From: Nostoc desertorum CM1-VF14
Lineage (GTDB): Bacteria; Cyanobacteriota; Cyanobacteriia; Cyanobacteriales; Nostocaceae
Direction of reading: 5' to 3'
Length of the DNA: 64,000 nt
NCBI GenBank assembly: GCA_019359245.1
Contig: JAHHHR010000003.1
Location: 124,001-188,000 of the forward strand
Within the stretch, counting starts at the first letter, position 1, and each line of letters starts with the position of its first letter. Below are positions 10,701 through 18,314 of the stretch, in pieces. Position numbers and translations under genes: made by a program. The notes beneath the pieces were generated by a model. The model was not told the DNA's origin and searched no databases. It saw nothing but the letters and a program-made list of their open reading frames with translations.

Positions 10701-10771
10701 GTCATCAAGAATTAATGGCTGCTAAAGGTCACTATTTTTATCTGTATCAGCAACAAGATGTAAACTTGTAA
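7769..10771 (+). CDS. Type I secretion ABC exporter with cyclic-nucleotide-binding and degenerate C39 domains
   Basis: About 1000 residues. Domains in order: a Crp-like cyclic-nucleotide-binding domain (about 15-130, with IIGEIGLLRD), a variable linker, a C39-like domain (about 285-425), an ABC transmembrane domain (about 435-720), and an ATPase domain with Walker A GQSGSGKST (about 797), signature SGGQRQR (about 902) and LLVLDEAT. In the C39-like domain the active Cys of the usual DCGAAC region is not present (NTTFACF instead), as in the non-proteolytic domain of HlyB-type exporters. This fits uncleaved RTX substrates. An in-frame TTG at 7760 is an alternative start, but the ATG is preferred. 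No strong ribosome site is seen. The HlyD partner is next; an outer-membrane TolC-like protein must be encoded elsewhere. The N-terminal sensor domain may gate export (inference). Confidence 0.9.
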   Translation: MTYIKNTFLEFITTLEGFDHLPDAAIANLSEQLQAWRYRIGQKIIGKESLPDHITIIYEGQVRLLGYDPQTQMPITLKLLQPGEIIGEIGLLRDVACETAIASTEVVCLTLNASAYFSFLALYPAFANARKKRSYLVEVFEILSSYWKQQPIATLNFKELAENALPQSKIHYLPPGTTPFNQLDSESVWFVSGGGTITNFSPGDRLESDDDRNNIQVISQNPARLLGIHPSNLILEDSHQIEIVVRDTRSDSAEELDIPYASDEIVPQPAPQSSNTSSKQKYPFFSGKGELNTTFACFQMIAKHLEMPFRREVVRRILTEQVKRQGTISFQVNAYLAELIGLKAQLIELPVASLTRIPTPALIRYGDNFAVLYAADANTMVVGVPSQGIVRCKPAQLVEQLDVDPTDFPPKVKVLLLSATKETPQERFSLRWFIPYLSSHRRVLIEVFIASFFVQLAALANPLVVQLIIDKVITQNSIGTLHILGILLLVVGLFEAVLTTLRTYLFVDTTNRIDMGLGSQIIDHLLRLPLRYFERRPVGELSTRINELENIRQFLTGTALTVGLDALFSLVYIGVMLIYSWQLTLVGLSTIPVFILITLVASPTISRQLRGKAERNAETQSYLVEVMSGIQTVKAQNIELRSRFSWQERYARFVAAGFKTVVTSTLANSTSNFLNKLSSLLVLWVGAYLVLQGELTLGELIAFRIISGYVTSPILRLAQLWQSFQETALSIERLSDIVDTPQEGETDRYNIPLPTIKGAVKYENVSFRFGTSGPLQLSNVNLEFEPGKFIGIVGQSGSGKSTMMKLLLRLYETESGRILIDGYDIAKVELYSLRRQIGVVPQETLLFDGSVQENIALTNPDATTEEIIEAAQVACAHEFIMNLPNGYNTRVGERGSALSGGQRQRIAIARSVLQRPKLLVLDEATSALDYPTERQICLNLAKAFKGDTVFFITHRLNTVSNADMIVVMDNSRVIEKGSHQELMAAKGHYFYLYQQQDVNL

Positions 10772-10802
10772 TTAGTCATTGCTAGGGGCATGGCGTGAAT
10801 AA

Positions 10803-10852
10803 ACAGGGGGCGAGGAGAAAAAGAAACAATTCTTTCTCCCTGCCTCTTAATC
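10803..10852. repeat. Imperfect inverted repeat in the ABC-HlyD spacer
   Basis: GGAGAAAAAGAA and TTCTTTCTCC form a hairpin around ACAA within a GC-richer insert of the type seen between many Nostoc genes. It may act as a weak attenuator; this is not testable here. Confidence 0.4.
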
Positions 10853-10965
10853 AAAGGATTTTCAGTTTGATCAACATTCCATAGATGTAGCAATAACTGT
10901 AGGGTGGGTACTATTATAAATATCAAAATCAAGGTTTTCCCATCGGTAAACAGTACCTACTTTAC

Positions 10966-11000
10966 AAAAAATCCAAAATCCAAAATCCAAAATTTAAAAT
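10966..11000. repeat. AAAATCC heptamer tandem repeat
   Basis: Consecutive AATCCAAAATCCAAAATCC units end just before the ATG at 11005. The same heptamer recurs at 47382-47411, inside the NlpC/P60 reading frame. Confidence 0.7.
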
Positions 11001-11004
11001 CGTT

Positions 11005-12588
11005 ATGACTCAACTTAATGGGAATCACCTTAACACCAATCAGAAAAACGGCAATCACAAAAATGGAGTCAAGCAAGATTCACAGATACTGACAAAACAA
11101 CAGAAAGCTGCTCAACAGTCTTTAATAAACTCAAGTTCTAAGGAATTTGAGCAATCTATTGTCTTGCGCCAATCTCCAATTTGGTCGCGTACAATCATGA
11201 TCACTCTAATGGCGCTAGCCTGCTTTGGAATTGCTTGGGCTTATATTGCTAAAATTGAGCAAGTAGTGCCAGCAACAGGGCAACTAAAGCCGCAGGGAAC
11301 AATCAAAGAAGTTCAAGCTCCTGTTAGTGGAGTGGTGAAAACAGTTAATGTTAAAGATGGAGAACAAGTAAAGGCAGGAGATTTGCTGCTGACCTTTGAT
11401 TCTATAGCCTCTGCTGCCGAATTAAATTCTTTAAACCAGATTCGCGTTGCATTAATTAAAGAAAACCAGATTTATCGGCGATTGATGGGAGCGAGTAGCG
11501 GCACGGAATCAGAACTATTATTTATGCGCGGGAATTTGCCGCCAGAAGCTGCTTTTCTACTGAAAAGTCGCGCAGCATTAGTATCAGAAAATGACTTATT
11601 GCGGACTCAATTAAAAAATTCTGGGCAAGATTCTAGATTAGGAATTGATGAACAGCAGCGTCTACAAGTCGCTAAAAGAGAATTAGATTCTCGCTCTGCG
11701 GCGGCGGAATTAGAGGTAGAAAAAACTAAGAAACAACTTTCTCAGAACCGAGTCAAATTAGAAGATACTAAATCAGGTTTAGCAATCCAACAGCAGATTT
11801 TAGATAAACTCAAAATACTAGCAGAAGAAGGCGGTATTTCGCAGCTTCAATATCTCAACCAGCAACAACAAGTACAAACCCTCGCGGCGGAAGTAGCACA
11901 ACTAGGTGAAGAAGAAAAACGCCTCCAGTTTGAGATTCAAAAAGGACGGCAAGAGCTAAGTAATACGGTAGCTGTTTCTGATAAAAACATTTTAGACAAT
12001 ATAGCTAATAACAAAACACGCATTGCCGAAATCGATAGTCAATTCACAAAGGTTCTCCTAGAAAATGAACAACGTTTGGCAGATGTTAATAGTAAAATCT
12101 CTCAAGCACAGTTAAACCTTAAATATCAAGAACTCCGTGCGCCTGTAGCTGGAACAGTTTTCGATTTGCAAGCAAAAAACCCTGGCTTTGTCGCAAATCC
12201 AACTACAAAACTGCTGCAAATTGTCCCAAATGAAAACTATATAGCTGAAGTTTTCATCACTAATAAAGATATTGGTTTTGTCCGAAAAGGCATGAAGGTA
12301 GATGTTAGAATTGATTCCTTTCCTTACAGCGAATTTGGCGATATCAAAGGTGAAGTGGCTGGGATAGGGTCAGACGCATTACCGCCAGACCAAACACATC
12401 AGTTTTATAGATTTCCAGCAAAAATTTCATTGAATAAACAATCCTTAGTGATTAGGGGTAAACCCGTCACCTTGCAATCAGGTATGTCCATCAGTGCCAA
12501 TATAAAAGTACGCGAAGAACGGACTGTGCTTAGTTTGTTCACTGAGTTGTTTACCAAGCAAATTGATACTCTTAAAGAGGTACGCTGA
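11005..12588 (+). CDS. HlyD-family membrane fusion protein of the type I exporter
   Basis: A 527-residue periplasmic adaptor. An Asn-rich cytoplasmic N-terminus is followed by a single transmembrane helix (about 62-82) and a first barrel-sandwich half with VQAPVSGVVKTVNVKDGEQV (about 94-113). A long coiled coil (about 140-370, rich in Gln/Glu/Leu) follows, then the returning lipoyl half LRAPVAGTVF and a C-terminal beta-barrel region. This is the classical architecture linking an inner-membrane ABC exporter to a TolC channel. It starts 233 bases after the exporter gene on the same strand and very probably works with it. No features suggest damage. Confidence 0.92.
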   Translation: MTQLNGNHLNTNQKNGNHKNGVKQDSQILTKQQKAAQQSLINSSSKEFEQSIVLRQSPIWSRTIMITLMALACFGIAWAYIAKIEQVVPATGQLKPQGTIKEVQAPVSGVVKTVNVKDGEQVKAGDLLLTFDSIASAAELNSLNQIRVALIKENQIYRRLMGASSGTESELLFMRGNLPPEAAFLLKSRAALVSENDLLRTQLKNSGQDSRLGIDEQQRLQVAKRELDSRSAAAELEVEKTKKQLSQNRVKLEDTKSGLAIQQQILDKLKILAEEGGISQLQYLNQQQQVQTLAAEVAQLGEEEKRLQFEIQKGRQELSNTVAVSDKNILDNIANNKTRIAEIDSQFTKVLLENEQRLADVNSKISQAQLNLKYQELRAPVAGTVFDLQAKNPGFVANPTTKLLQIVPNENYIAEVFITNKDIGFVRKGMKVDVRIDSFPYSEFGDIKGEVAGIGSDALPPDQTHQFYRFPAKISLNKQSLVIRGKPVTLQSGMSISANIKVREERTVLSLFTELFTKQIDTLKEVR

Positions 12589-12741
12589 AGAAAGCAGGAG
12601 GCATACTGACTCTCTCGTTAATTTGTGAAAAGATGTCTACACACAGAAGAGGGATATAAAATCCCACTTCTGTCACTTTCTGACAGCGCAATCTCTAGAA
12701 GCTTTATCAGCCAATCAATACAAACTAACGCCACGCTATAT

Positions 12742-12948
12742 TCAATTGTCAGTGGTTTCAGTTTCAAACTGCACTTGTTGATACAAATTAGTGTAAGCGT
12801 AGCTCGTCGTAGACATCGCTATTTCCACATCCACCGATTCCATCTGCAATATATCGCCCAAACTATACTCCGACAACACCCATTTTCTCTGCTAGTTGCA
12901 CCGAAACACTTCCACACCCGGTTGAGCTATTTGTACTAAGACATATTC
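12742..12948 (-). pseudogene. Uma2-family (DUF820) C-terminal remnant
   Basis: Read on the minus strand, one frame gives EYVLVQIAQPGVEVF, an in-frame stop, then KWVLSEYSLGDILQMESVDVEI and finally LYQQVQFE. This matches the end of Uma2-type restriction-like nucleases, of which an intact member lies at 51197-51868. The frame is broken by a TAG and by an insertion of about 12 codons matching a GCGTAGC/CGTCGTAGAC-type dispersed repeat. It abuts the end of an IS1-like remnant exactly at 12948/12949. The N-terminal two thirds are missing. Confidence 0.6.
12793..12820. repeat. Dispersed GCGTAGC-type repeat inserted in the Uma2 remnant
   Basis: TAAGCGTAGCTCGTCGTAGA is of the palindromic repeat type common in Nostoc genomes. 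It interrupts the otherwise continuous Uma2-like reading frame in phase. Confidence 0.5.
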
Positions 12949-13280
12949 GGCGTTGCATAATAGAGGGATGAATTGAGGTCATCTACTGTGCAATGTCCAT
13001 ACTGCGGATCTACGGAAATTCGTAAGAACGGAAAGCACAGAGGTAAACTGTGGGCACATTTGTGTATCGTGCGACGTGCGTTCCGCGAATGCTAACGCCA
13101 ATTTATTGATTTGTAGGATTCCCCGAAAGGATATTCTGAGGGATTGAAGCAAGAATGCTTAAAAATGTACCTTGGTTCTGTACCTCATTTAGTTGCAAAG
13201 TGCTGTAAATTGTTACTCCACTACTTAAAGTATCAAACTGTATCTACATAAATCGATTCATCCCTTCATTCAGCAACGCC
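12949..13280 (+). mobile_element. Internally deleted IS1-like element with terminal inverted repeats
   Basis: The left end GGCGTTGCATAATAGAGGGA and the right end, read on the other strand, GGCGTTGCTGAATGAAGGGA share GGCGTTGC and AGGGATGAAT, forming imperfect terminal repeats of about 25 bp. Inside is the start of an IS1-type transposase (CPYCGSTEIRKNGKHRGK zinc ribbon), then a stop and a short insert, then RQFIDL, a stop, and DSPKGYSEGLKQECLKMYL in the same phase. The catalytic DDE portion is absent. At 332 bp the element cannot move alone, though the ends may still be usable in trans. No clear target duplication was found. Confidence 0.75.
12988..13251 (+). pseudogene. IS1-family transposase N-terminal fragment
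   Basis: A zinc-ribbon start (VQCPYCGSTEIRKNGK) is followed by in-frame stops near 13093 and 13116. Between the ribbon and RQFID lies an insert with GCGTTCCGCGAATGCTAACG, a dispersed Nostoc repeat word. The sequence continues in phase to a stop at about 13251. The catalytic domain is missing, so this is a dead gene. Confidence 0.7.
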
Positions 13281-13431
13281 CGATTTTACAGGTGTCTTGG
13301 TGGCTACCCGACTACATTAACCCTCTCTTCACCCTCTTTTTTTGCGAAAGTCTTGTGAGTTTTTTAATTTTAGTTTTATATAAAAATACTGGTAAACATA
13401 AACATAATAATATTGTAATATATATGTATAT

Positions 13432-14772
13432 ATGACGAATTTGTTTAATAAACATATGCAAAATCCTACTCATATAAACACTAGCATTAGTGTTAACGAT
13501 ATTAGTCATGAAATGTACCAGTTAATATCTGATTTGTATCCCCTGTGTCGTAGTATTACAGGTGATGGCTTACGAAAAACACTGGATATTATTAAAAAAA
13601 ATATTCCCTTGGCTATACATAATATCCCTACTGGGACTGAAGTCTTTGATTGGACTATTCCTAAAGAATGGAATATCAGAGATGCGTTTATTAAAAATTC
13701 ACAGGGTGAAAAGATTATAGATTTCCATGAGTCTAATCTGCATATAGTTAATTACAGCATAAATATTCATGAAAAGATGTCATTACAAGATTTAAAAGCA
13801 CATCTTTTTACACTACCAGATCGCCCTGATTGGATTCCTTATAGAACTTCTTACTATAAAGAGAATTGGGGATTTTGTCTCAGTCATAATCAATTATTGG
13901 AATTAAAAGATGAAGTGTATGAAGTTTGTATTGATTCTTCTTTAGAGAATGGTTGTTTAAGTTACGGAGAGTATTACATTAGAGGTAAAAAAGCAGATGA
14001 AATTCTGATTTCATGTCATACCTGCCATCCATCACTTTGTAATGACAATCTCTCTGGCCTAGCATTAGCAACCTTCTTAGCCAAACATCTTAGCCAAATT
14101 TCACCTTCTTACTCCTATCGCTTTCTGTTTATTCCTGGAACAATTGGTTCCATTACTTGGCTGGCTTTAAATGAAGCGAATGTTAACAAAATAAAACATG
14201 GTTTAGTCATAACTTGTGTTGGTGATTCGGGTAAGTCTCACTACAAAAAAAGTCGTCAAGGTAATGCTGAAATTGATAAAGCTGTTACTCATGTTTTGAA
14301 AAACTCTGGACAAGATTATGAAATTATGGAGTTCTCTCCCTATGGCTATGATGAACGGCAATTTTGTTCACCAGGATTTAATCTTCCTGTAGGTTGTTTC
14401 ATGCGATCGCCTCATGGTACTTATCCTCAGTATCATACATCAGCAGATAATTTGGATTTAGTAAAACCCGAATATTTGGCTGATTCTTTCTCAAAAATTT
14501 TGTCAGTCTTAGACATTATAGAGAATAATAAAAAATACTTAAATCAAAATCCTAAATGCGAACCGCAGTTAGGTAAACGAGGATTATACAGCGCTATAGG
14601 TGGGCAAACTGATACAAAGAAGAGTGAAATGGCAATGTTATGGATTTTAAACTTGTCTGATGGCAATCACACACTGCTGGATATTTCTGAAAAATCAAGC
14701 TTAGAGTTTGATTTGATTAAGAAAACAGCAGATACTTTGTTACAATTTAATTTGTTGAAAGAAACAACTTAA
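13432..14772 (+). CDS. DUF4910 aminopeptidase-like protein (surface-glycan cluster)
   Basis: 446 residues. It resembles the DUF4910/M28-like proteins often found beside polysaccharide genes. The N-terminal part (about 20-180) starts with LISDLYPLCRSITGDGLR. A zinc-peptidase-like core has CHTCHPSLCNDNLSG (about 194-208, candidate His and Asp metal ligands) and a later SPHGTYPQYHTSADNLD region. The last 50 residues look like a winged-helix tail. The true substrate of this family is not known to me; peptidase or deacylase are both possible. It converges on the SDR gene with only 10 bases between stops. The leader is very AT-rich, and its lower GC content than the neighbours hints at transfer. 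A second ATG 24 bases in is possible. Confidence 0.8.
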   Translation: MTNLFNKHMQNPTHINTSISVNDISHEMYQLISDLYPLCRSITGDGLRKTLDIIKKNIPLAIHNIPTGTEVFDWTIPKEWNIRDAFIKNSQGEKIIDFHESNLHIVNYSINIHEKMSLQDLKAHLFTLPDRPDWIPYRTSYYKENWGFCLSHNQLLELKDEVYEVCIDSSLENGCLSYGEYYIRGKKADEILISCHTCHPSLCNDNLSGLALATFLAKHLSQISPSYSYRFLFIPGTIGSITWLALNEANVNKIKHGLVITCVGDSGKSHYKKSRQGNAEIDKAVTHVLKNSGQDYEIMEFSPYGYDERQFCSPGFNLPVGCFMRSPHGTYPQYHTSADNLDLVKPEYLADSFSKILSVLDIIENNKKYLNQNPKCEPQLGKRGLYSAIGGQTDTKKSEMAMLWILNLSDGNHTLLDISEKSSLEFDLIKKTADTLLQFNLLKETT

Positions 14773-14782
14773 TTTGAGCAAA

Positions 14783-15508
14783 TTAGGATTTGACGAACGG
14801 TCTGAGACTAATATCAGTAACTTCAGCAGTTCGAGGTAAACTTAGCGAATTAATCACTACTGCTGCCACGTCCTCTGGCTGCATAAGGCGTTCAGGATAA
14901 TAGGGTTTACCCTCCATCTCGTGAATTTTTGCTTGTCGAGGAGTAGCAGTACGCCCAGGAAACACGCTCATAACCCGCACTTGCTCGGCATTAATTTCTA
15001 CACGGAGAGAGTCAGCAATCGCCTTAAGAGCATGTTGGGTGGCAGCAAATTGCCCCACATTCGCTCTAAGATTCATAATCACACTGGAGTTGATGAACAA
15101 AATTTGTCCCCGGCTGGATAAAAGCATGGGGAGTAAAGTTTGTGTCAAGAGATAGGGAGCGCGAACATTGGCTCGATACAATAAGTCGAAGTCTTGAATA
15201 GAACTCTTTTGAAATGTCCCCATTGAGAACATACCCGCACTCAGGATGAGTAGGTCAATTTGTTCAAAATCTCGCTCAAGATTTGTTTTTAGCTTGCTTA
15301 TATCTTCATCAACCATCAAATCGATTGTATAGCAAACAACGTTAGGAGAAGTTTCCTTAGCTATCGCGGCAACTGTTTGCAAAGTTTCAAGGTTACGTCC
15401 TAACAAACAAAGTTTTACACCTTGTGCCGCCAAACCCAAGGCGATCGCTCTACCGATACCGCTACTAGCTCCTGTGACAACTGCAACCTGACCTAATAAA
15501 GCTTCCAT
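14783..15508 (-). CDS. SDR-family protein lacking the catalytic Tyr and Lys
   Basis: About 241 residues from the ATG at 15508 (an in-frame start five codons upstream is less likely). The Rossmann fold is clear: TGASSGIG at the N-terminus, a DLMVD acidic patch, and LSAGMF in place of NNAG. The usual active-site YxxxK is replaced by FAATQ: Phe and Gln where Tyr and Lys should be (residues 159 and 163 counted from 15523). The Ser in INSSV is kept. By family knowledge Tyr and Lys are needed for hydride transfer chemistry, so this may be a non-canonical enzyme or a binding protein. It is the last gene of the minus-strand glycan cluster, separated from the dioxygenase by a 192-base AT-rich gap. Confidence 0.88.
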   Translation of the reverse strand: MEALLGQVAVVTGASSGIGRAIALGLAAQGVKLCLLGRNLETLQTVAAIAKETSPNVVCYTIDLMVDEDISKLKTNLERDFEQIDLLILSAGMFSMGTFQKSSIQDFDLLYRANVRAPYLLTQTLLPMLLSSRGQILFINSSVIMNLRANVGQFAATQHALKAIADSLRVEINAEQVRVMSVFPGRTATPRQAKIHEMEGKPYYPERLMQPEDVAAVVINSLSLPRTAEVTDISLRPFVKS

Positions 15509-15700
15509 AATGAGAGTAAACAATTCAAAATTTGCTCATTCAAAACTTAAAATTAAGAAATATATACGTGTTAAACCTGCGAACGATTTCGATTGTAAAA
15601 ATTGTCCATTTAACAGCTTATTATTGCTTTAATTCTCCAAAATCAAGCTACAGGTTGAAACCTAAAAACTTAGATTGTATGCGATTTTCTTAATTACGAA

Positions 15701-16603
15701 TTATGAATTACTAATTGATATTAGTGCTGGAGTATCATAGACAGCCACCAAAGATTCGGAAATAGGGCAGAAATCACTACTCCGTAAGAAATCGCCTAAA
15801 GAGGTTCCTGTACAAGCAGAATCAATATTGGCTGCTCCCTGTTTAGCCATCACGTCGTCAAAATGCACGGTTCTAAAGTCAATACTAAAACGGGTATAGC
15901 CTGATGTGTTGGGAACAGTAGAGTGCATCTGTGCTGCTGAGAAAAGAATCATTCCACCTATTTTCGTAATCAATCGCAATTGTGGTTCCGATTCCACAGG
16001 TTCTTCTGCACGGGGTTGTTTGCGCGTATCTGTTTTAATGTGCTGGGCCGCATTTTTGCGGCTTTCTTTATTCCACTGAGCATAGTCATACTCTCTTGAG
16101 CTATTCTGAATTGGCTGACTCCAGTAGTGGGGATGGAATGCCATCGCATTCTCTGGGGTAATATCGTAGATAGGAAGCCACCAGTTAATCTGGCAGGTAG
16201 GAGCAGAGTACCAAGTGTCACGATGAGGATGGAAAGCATAAGCAATCCCAGCAGTCAGATAGTCATCACTAGTTGCTGTTCTCAGGCGGGGTACATCAAA
16301 ATAGGTTTTTGTTAAATCACATCCACTTTCCTTTAAGATGCCTTGAATAAGTTTTTTAGATTCAGGATGATGGATAAAAGTTGGCTTGAGTTTGGCCAAA
16401 ATTTCAACGTATTTCTCTACAGGTAGACTATGTTGTGCTTCTCTCGGATCTAAGGGTGCAAATGCTTCTTCAATCATGCCACTAGCAAACTCACATAGAG
16501 CGATCGCACTAGCGCTAGGAGAAAAGACAAATATTTGTCCATTATAGAGATTTTTGCGTCTGATATCATCATTAAAAGTTGAATCGAAATAGATTGCATT
16601 CAC
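15701..16603 (-). CDS. Phytanoyl-CoA-dioxygenase-like Fe(II)/2-oxoglutarate enzyme
   Basis: About 301 residues. The double-stranded beta-helix signature is visible: FHPHRDTW gives the HxD pair (His136/Asp138 counted from 16630), the distal His is in AQMHSTVPN (about 236), and an Arg in YTRFSIDFR can bind 2-oxoglutarate. The start is set at GTG 16603 because AGGAGG at 16610-16615 lies six bases before it. An upstream TTG at 16630 has no such site. It follows the PIG-L gene by 36 bases, so the two are probably co-transcribed. In a deoxysugar cluster it may hydroxylate or oxidise a sugar or acyl group; the substrate cannot be read from sequence. Confidence 0.85.
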   Translation of the reverse strand: MNAIYFDSTFNDDIRRKNLYNGQIFVFSPSASAIALCEFASGMIEEAFAPLDPREAQHSLPVEKYVEILAKLKPTFIHHPESKKLIQGILKESGCDLTKTYFDVPRLRTATSDDYLTAGIAYAFHPHRDTWYSAPTCQINWWLPIYDITPENAMAFHPHYWSQPIQNSSREYDYAQWNKESRKNAAQHIKTDTRKQPRAEEPVESEPQLRLITKIGGMILFSAAQMHSTVPNTSGYTRFSIDFRTVHFDDVMAKQGAANIDSACTGTSLGDFLRSSDFCPISESLVAVYDTPALISISNS

Positions 16604-16609
16604 TTGTCC

Positions 16610-16615
16610 CCTCCT
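16610..16615 (-). promoter_or_regulatory. Strong Shine-Dalgarno AGGAGG deciding a GTG start
   Basis: On the minus strand, AGGAGGGGACAA precedes GTG at 16603. Consensus sites are rare in this window, which makes the GTG start convincing over the upstream TTG. Confidence 0.7.
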
Positions 16616-16639
16616 TATCTGCTGTAACAAAACACGCGG

Positions 16640-17293
16640 CTAAAAAACTACTTTACGGCAATAAAAAGCTTCTGCATACTTGTTGGGTGAATTAGATTCA
16701 ACCCCTCGCAATCTTAAAATTGATCGAAAGGTTTCTTCTGTAAACCATTGTTTATTATTTTGTGAAGGAAAGCTGTCAAGAATATATTGAATTTTATTTT
16801 GACAGATTTCCTCATTTAAATTAACAAAGAAGTTAGGATTACCTAAATCACCATCATATTTAGGGATTTCATACTCTAAAATTAAATTATTTCTAAATGT
16901 ATTCCAAGTAAATTCGGAAATTAAGCGATGATCTTGATGCAAATCCTGGCGATAATGGGTAAAAATTAAATCAGGGCTGTATTCTTGTTTTAGTTCCTCA
17001 AAAAAGTGTTTAATTTCAATTCCGATGAAAGGAAAAAATCCATCTTGAAATTGTTTGATTACTATATTTTTTATATTTGTATTTCTTAAAAATTTATTAG
17101 CGCTATTATAAGCTTCCTTTTCTCTTTCTAAGTTTGAACTAAATACAACCCAATAAAATATAATATTTGGGTAAGTTTCTATCAACTTTAATATCGTGCC
17201 TCCGCAACCAATTTCTATATCATCACAATGTGCTCCTAAACACAAAACTTTATAATCGAAGTTTTTTTCTCCCTCAAAAGTGAATTTAAGCAT
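16640..17293 (-). CDS. PIG-L / LmbE-family deacetylase
   Basis: 217 residues. The zinc site appears as AHCDDIEIGCGG (residues 21-32, replacing the commoner AHPDDE) and HQDHR (about 118-122). Family members remove acetyl groups from N-acetyl sugars such as GlcNAc-linked substrates. Here it sits between the cytidylyltransferase and the dioxygenase genes on the same strand, so a sugar intermediate or the finished glycan is the probable substrate. Its low GC content resembles the DUF4910 gene and suggests a mobile glycan cassette. Confidence 0.87.
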   Translation of the reverse strand: MLKFTFEGEKNFDYKVLCLGAHCDDIEIGCGGTILKLIETYPNIIFYWVVFSSNLEREKEAYNSANKFLRNTNIKNIVIKQFQDGFFPFIGIEIKHFFEELKQEYSPDLIFTHYRQDLHQDHRLISEFTWNTFRNNLILEYEIPKYDGDLGNPNFFVNLNEEICQNKIQYILDSFPSQNNKQWFTEETFRSILRLRGVESNSPNKYAEAFYCRKVVF

Positions 17294-17400
17294 ATTGGTG
17301 ATTTTTTATTTTTAGAGAATAGTTTGTCTGAGATAGCTGCTTCCAACAATAATTACAGCAGATACCCTTATGAGATATCTACTGTAAAATAGATTGGTAT

Positions 17401-18261
17401 TTAACTATTAGCCAAACTGATTGGTACGGAATCATTAGCAAACTGATAATTCCGGCTATATTCTAAATATGTTGCCTTCTTTTCAAGAAGGTTCCATACC
17501 GCCCAAGGAGCGTTACCTTGGCAATACATATCATCTAATTGCTGCTGTTCTTTGAAAGTATCCATGCACGCCCAAAAACCGTTATATTTATAAGCTACTA
17601 ATTGTTTTAATTTAATTAGTCTTTGAAACGGTTCAAGCACTAACTCCTCTCCAGTCTCAATGTATTTAAAGATATCCTTATTAAATACAAAAAAACCGCC
17701 ATTTATCCTAATACCAGCTTCCTGAACGCTTTGGATATCATTTACTAAACCATTTTCTTGTGTTGAAACTAAATGAAAACTTTGCGATGGTTTTACACAC
17801 AAGAAACTGGCTATTTTGTTATGTTTATAAAAGTCATCAATTAAGTCAGGTAGGTGTAAATCTGTTAAGCCATCACTATAATTGGCTAAAAAGGCATCTT
17901 CCCCTTGTAAGTATTTTTCAACTGCCTTGAACCTTTGACCTATATTTGAAGTTAAGCCCGTATCAACAAAAGTAATATTCCAATCTTCAATATCACTATT
18001 CACGAGTTGAATTTTTTTGCCCCCCTTCTGTAAAGTAAAATCATTGGAAACACACTCATCATAATTGAGAAAATAATTTTTGATGACATCTGCTTTATAA
18101 CCAAGACACAAAATAAAATCTTTGTGTCCATAGTGAGCATAGTATTTCATCACATGCCATAATATTGGCCTGTAACCAATATGAACCATTGGTTTAGGAA
18201 TATTACTGGATAATTCTCTTAATCTTGTTCCTAAACCACCGCAAAATAAAACTACTTTCAT
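17401..18261 (-). CDS. rfbF: Glucose-1-phosphate cytidylyltransferase-like nucleotidyltransferase
   Basis: 286 residues, slightly longer than typical RfbF (about 257). The N-terminal GGLGTRLRE loop, PKPMVHIGYRPILWH and LCLGYKADVIKNYF match the RfbF-type family that makes CDP-glucose from CTP and glucose 1-phosphate. ANYSDGLTD supplies the metal-binding Asp, and GFWACMDTFKEQQ is typical of the C-terminal part. CDP-glucose normally goes to a 4,6-dehydratase (RfbG), which is not evident in this window. The extended SDR at 20340-21365 may serve a later step, or the dehydratase is elsewhere. It lies 53 bases after the methyltransferase gene. Confidence 0.87.
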   Translation of the reverse strand: MKVVLFCGGLGTRLRELSSNIPKPMVHIGYRPILWHVMKYYAHYGHKDFILCLGYKADVIKNYFLNYDECVSNDFTLQKGGKKIQLVNSDIEDWNITFVDTGLTSNIGQRFKAVEKYLQGEDAFLANYSDGLTDLHLPDLIDDFYKHNKIASFLCVKPSQSFHLVSTQENGLVNDIQSVQEAGIRINGGFFVFNKDIFKYIETGEELVLEPFQRLIKLKQLVAYKYNGFWACMDTFKEQQQLDDMYCQGNAPWAVWNLLEKKATYLEYSRNYQFANDSVPISLANS

Positions 18262-18314
18262 TGTAATTACCTTCGGTATTAATAAATCAGATTAAATTCA
18301 AGTTGTCTTATTGC

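Noticed and set aside
7769..10771. HetC heterocyst exporter
   Set aside because: The architecture is similar, but no hetP-like gene follows, and a HlyD partner and RTX-type cargo surround it; a general type I exporter fits better.
12625..12939. 104-codon plus-strand frame
   Set aside because: It runs across a minus-strand Uma2 remnant and a dispersed repeat; no family resemblance.
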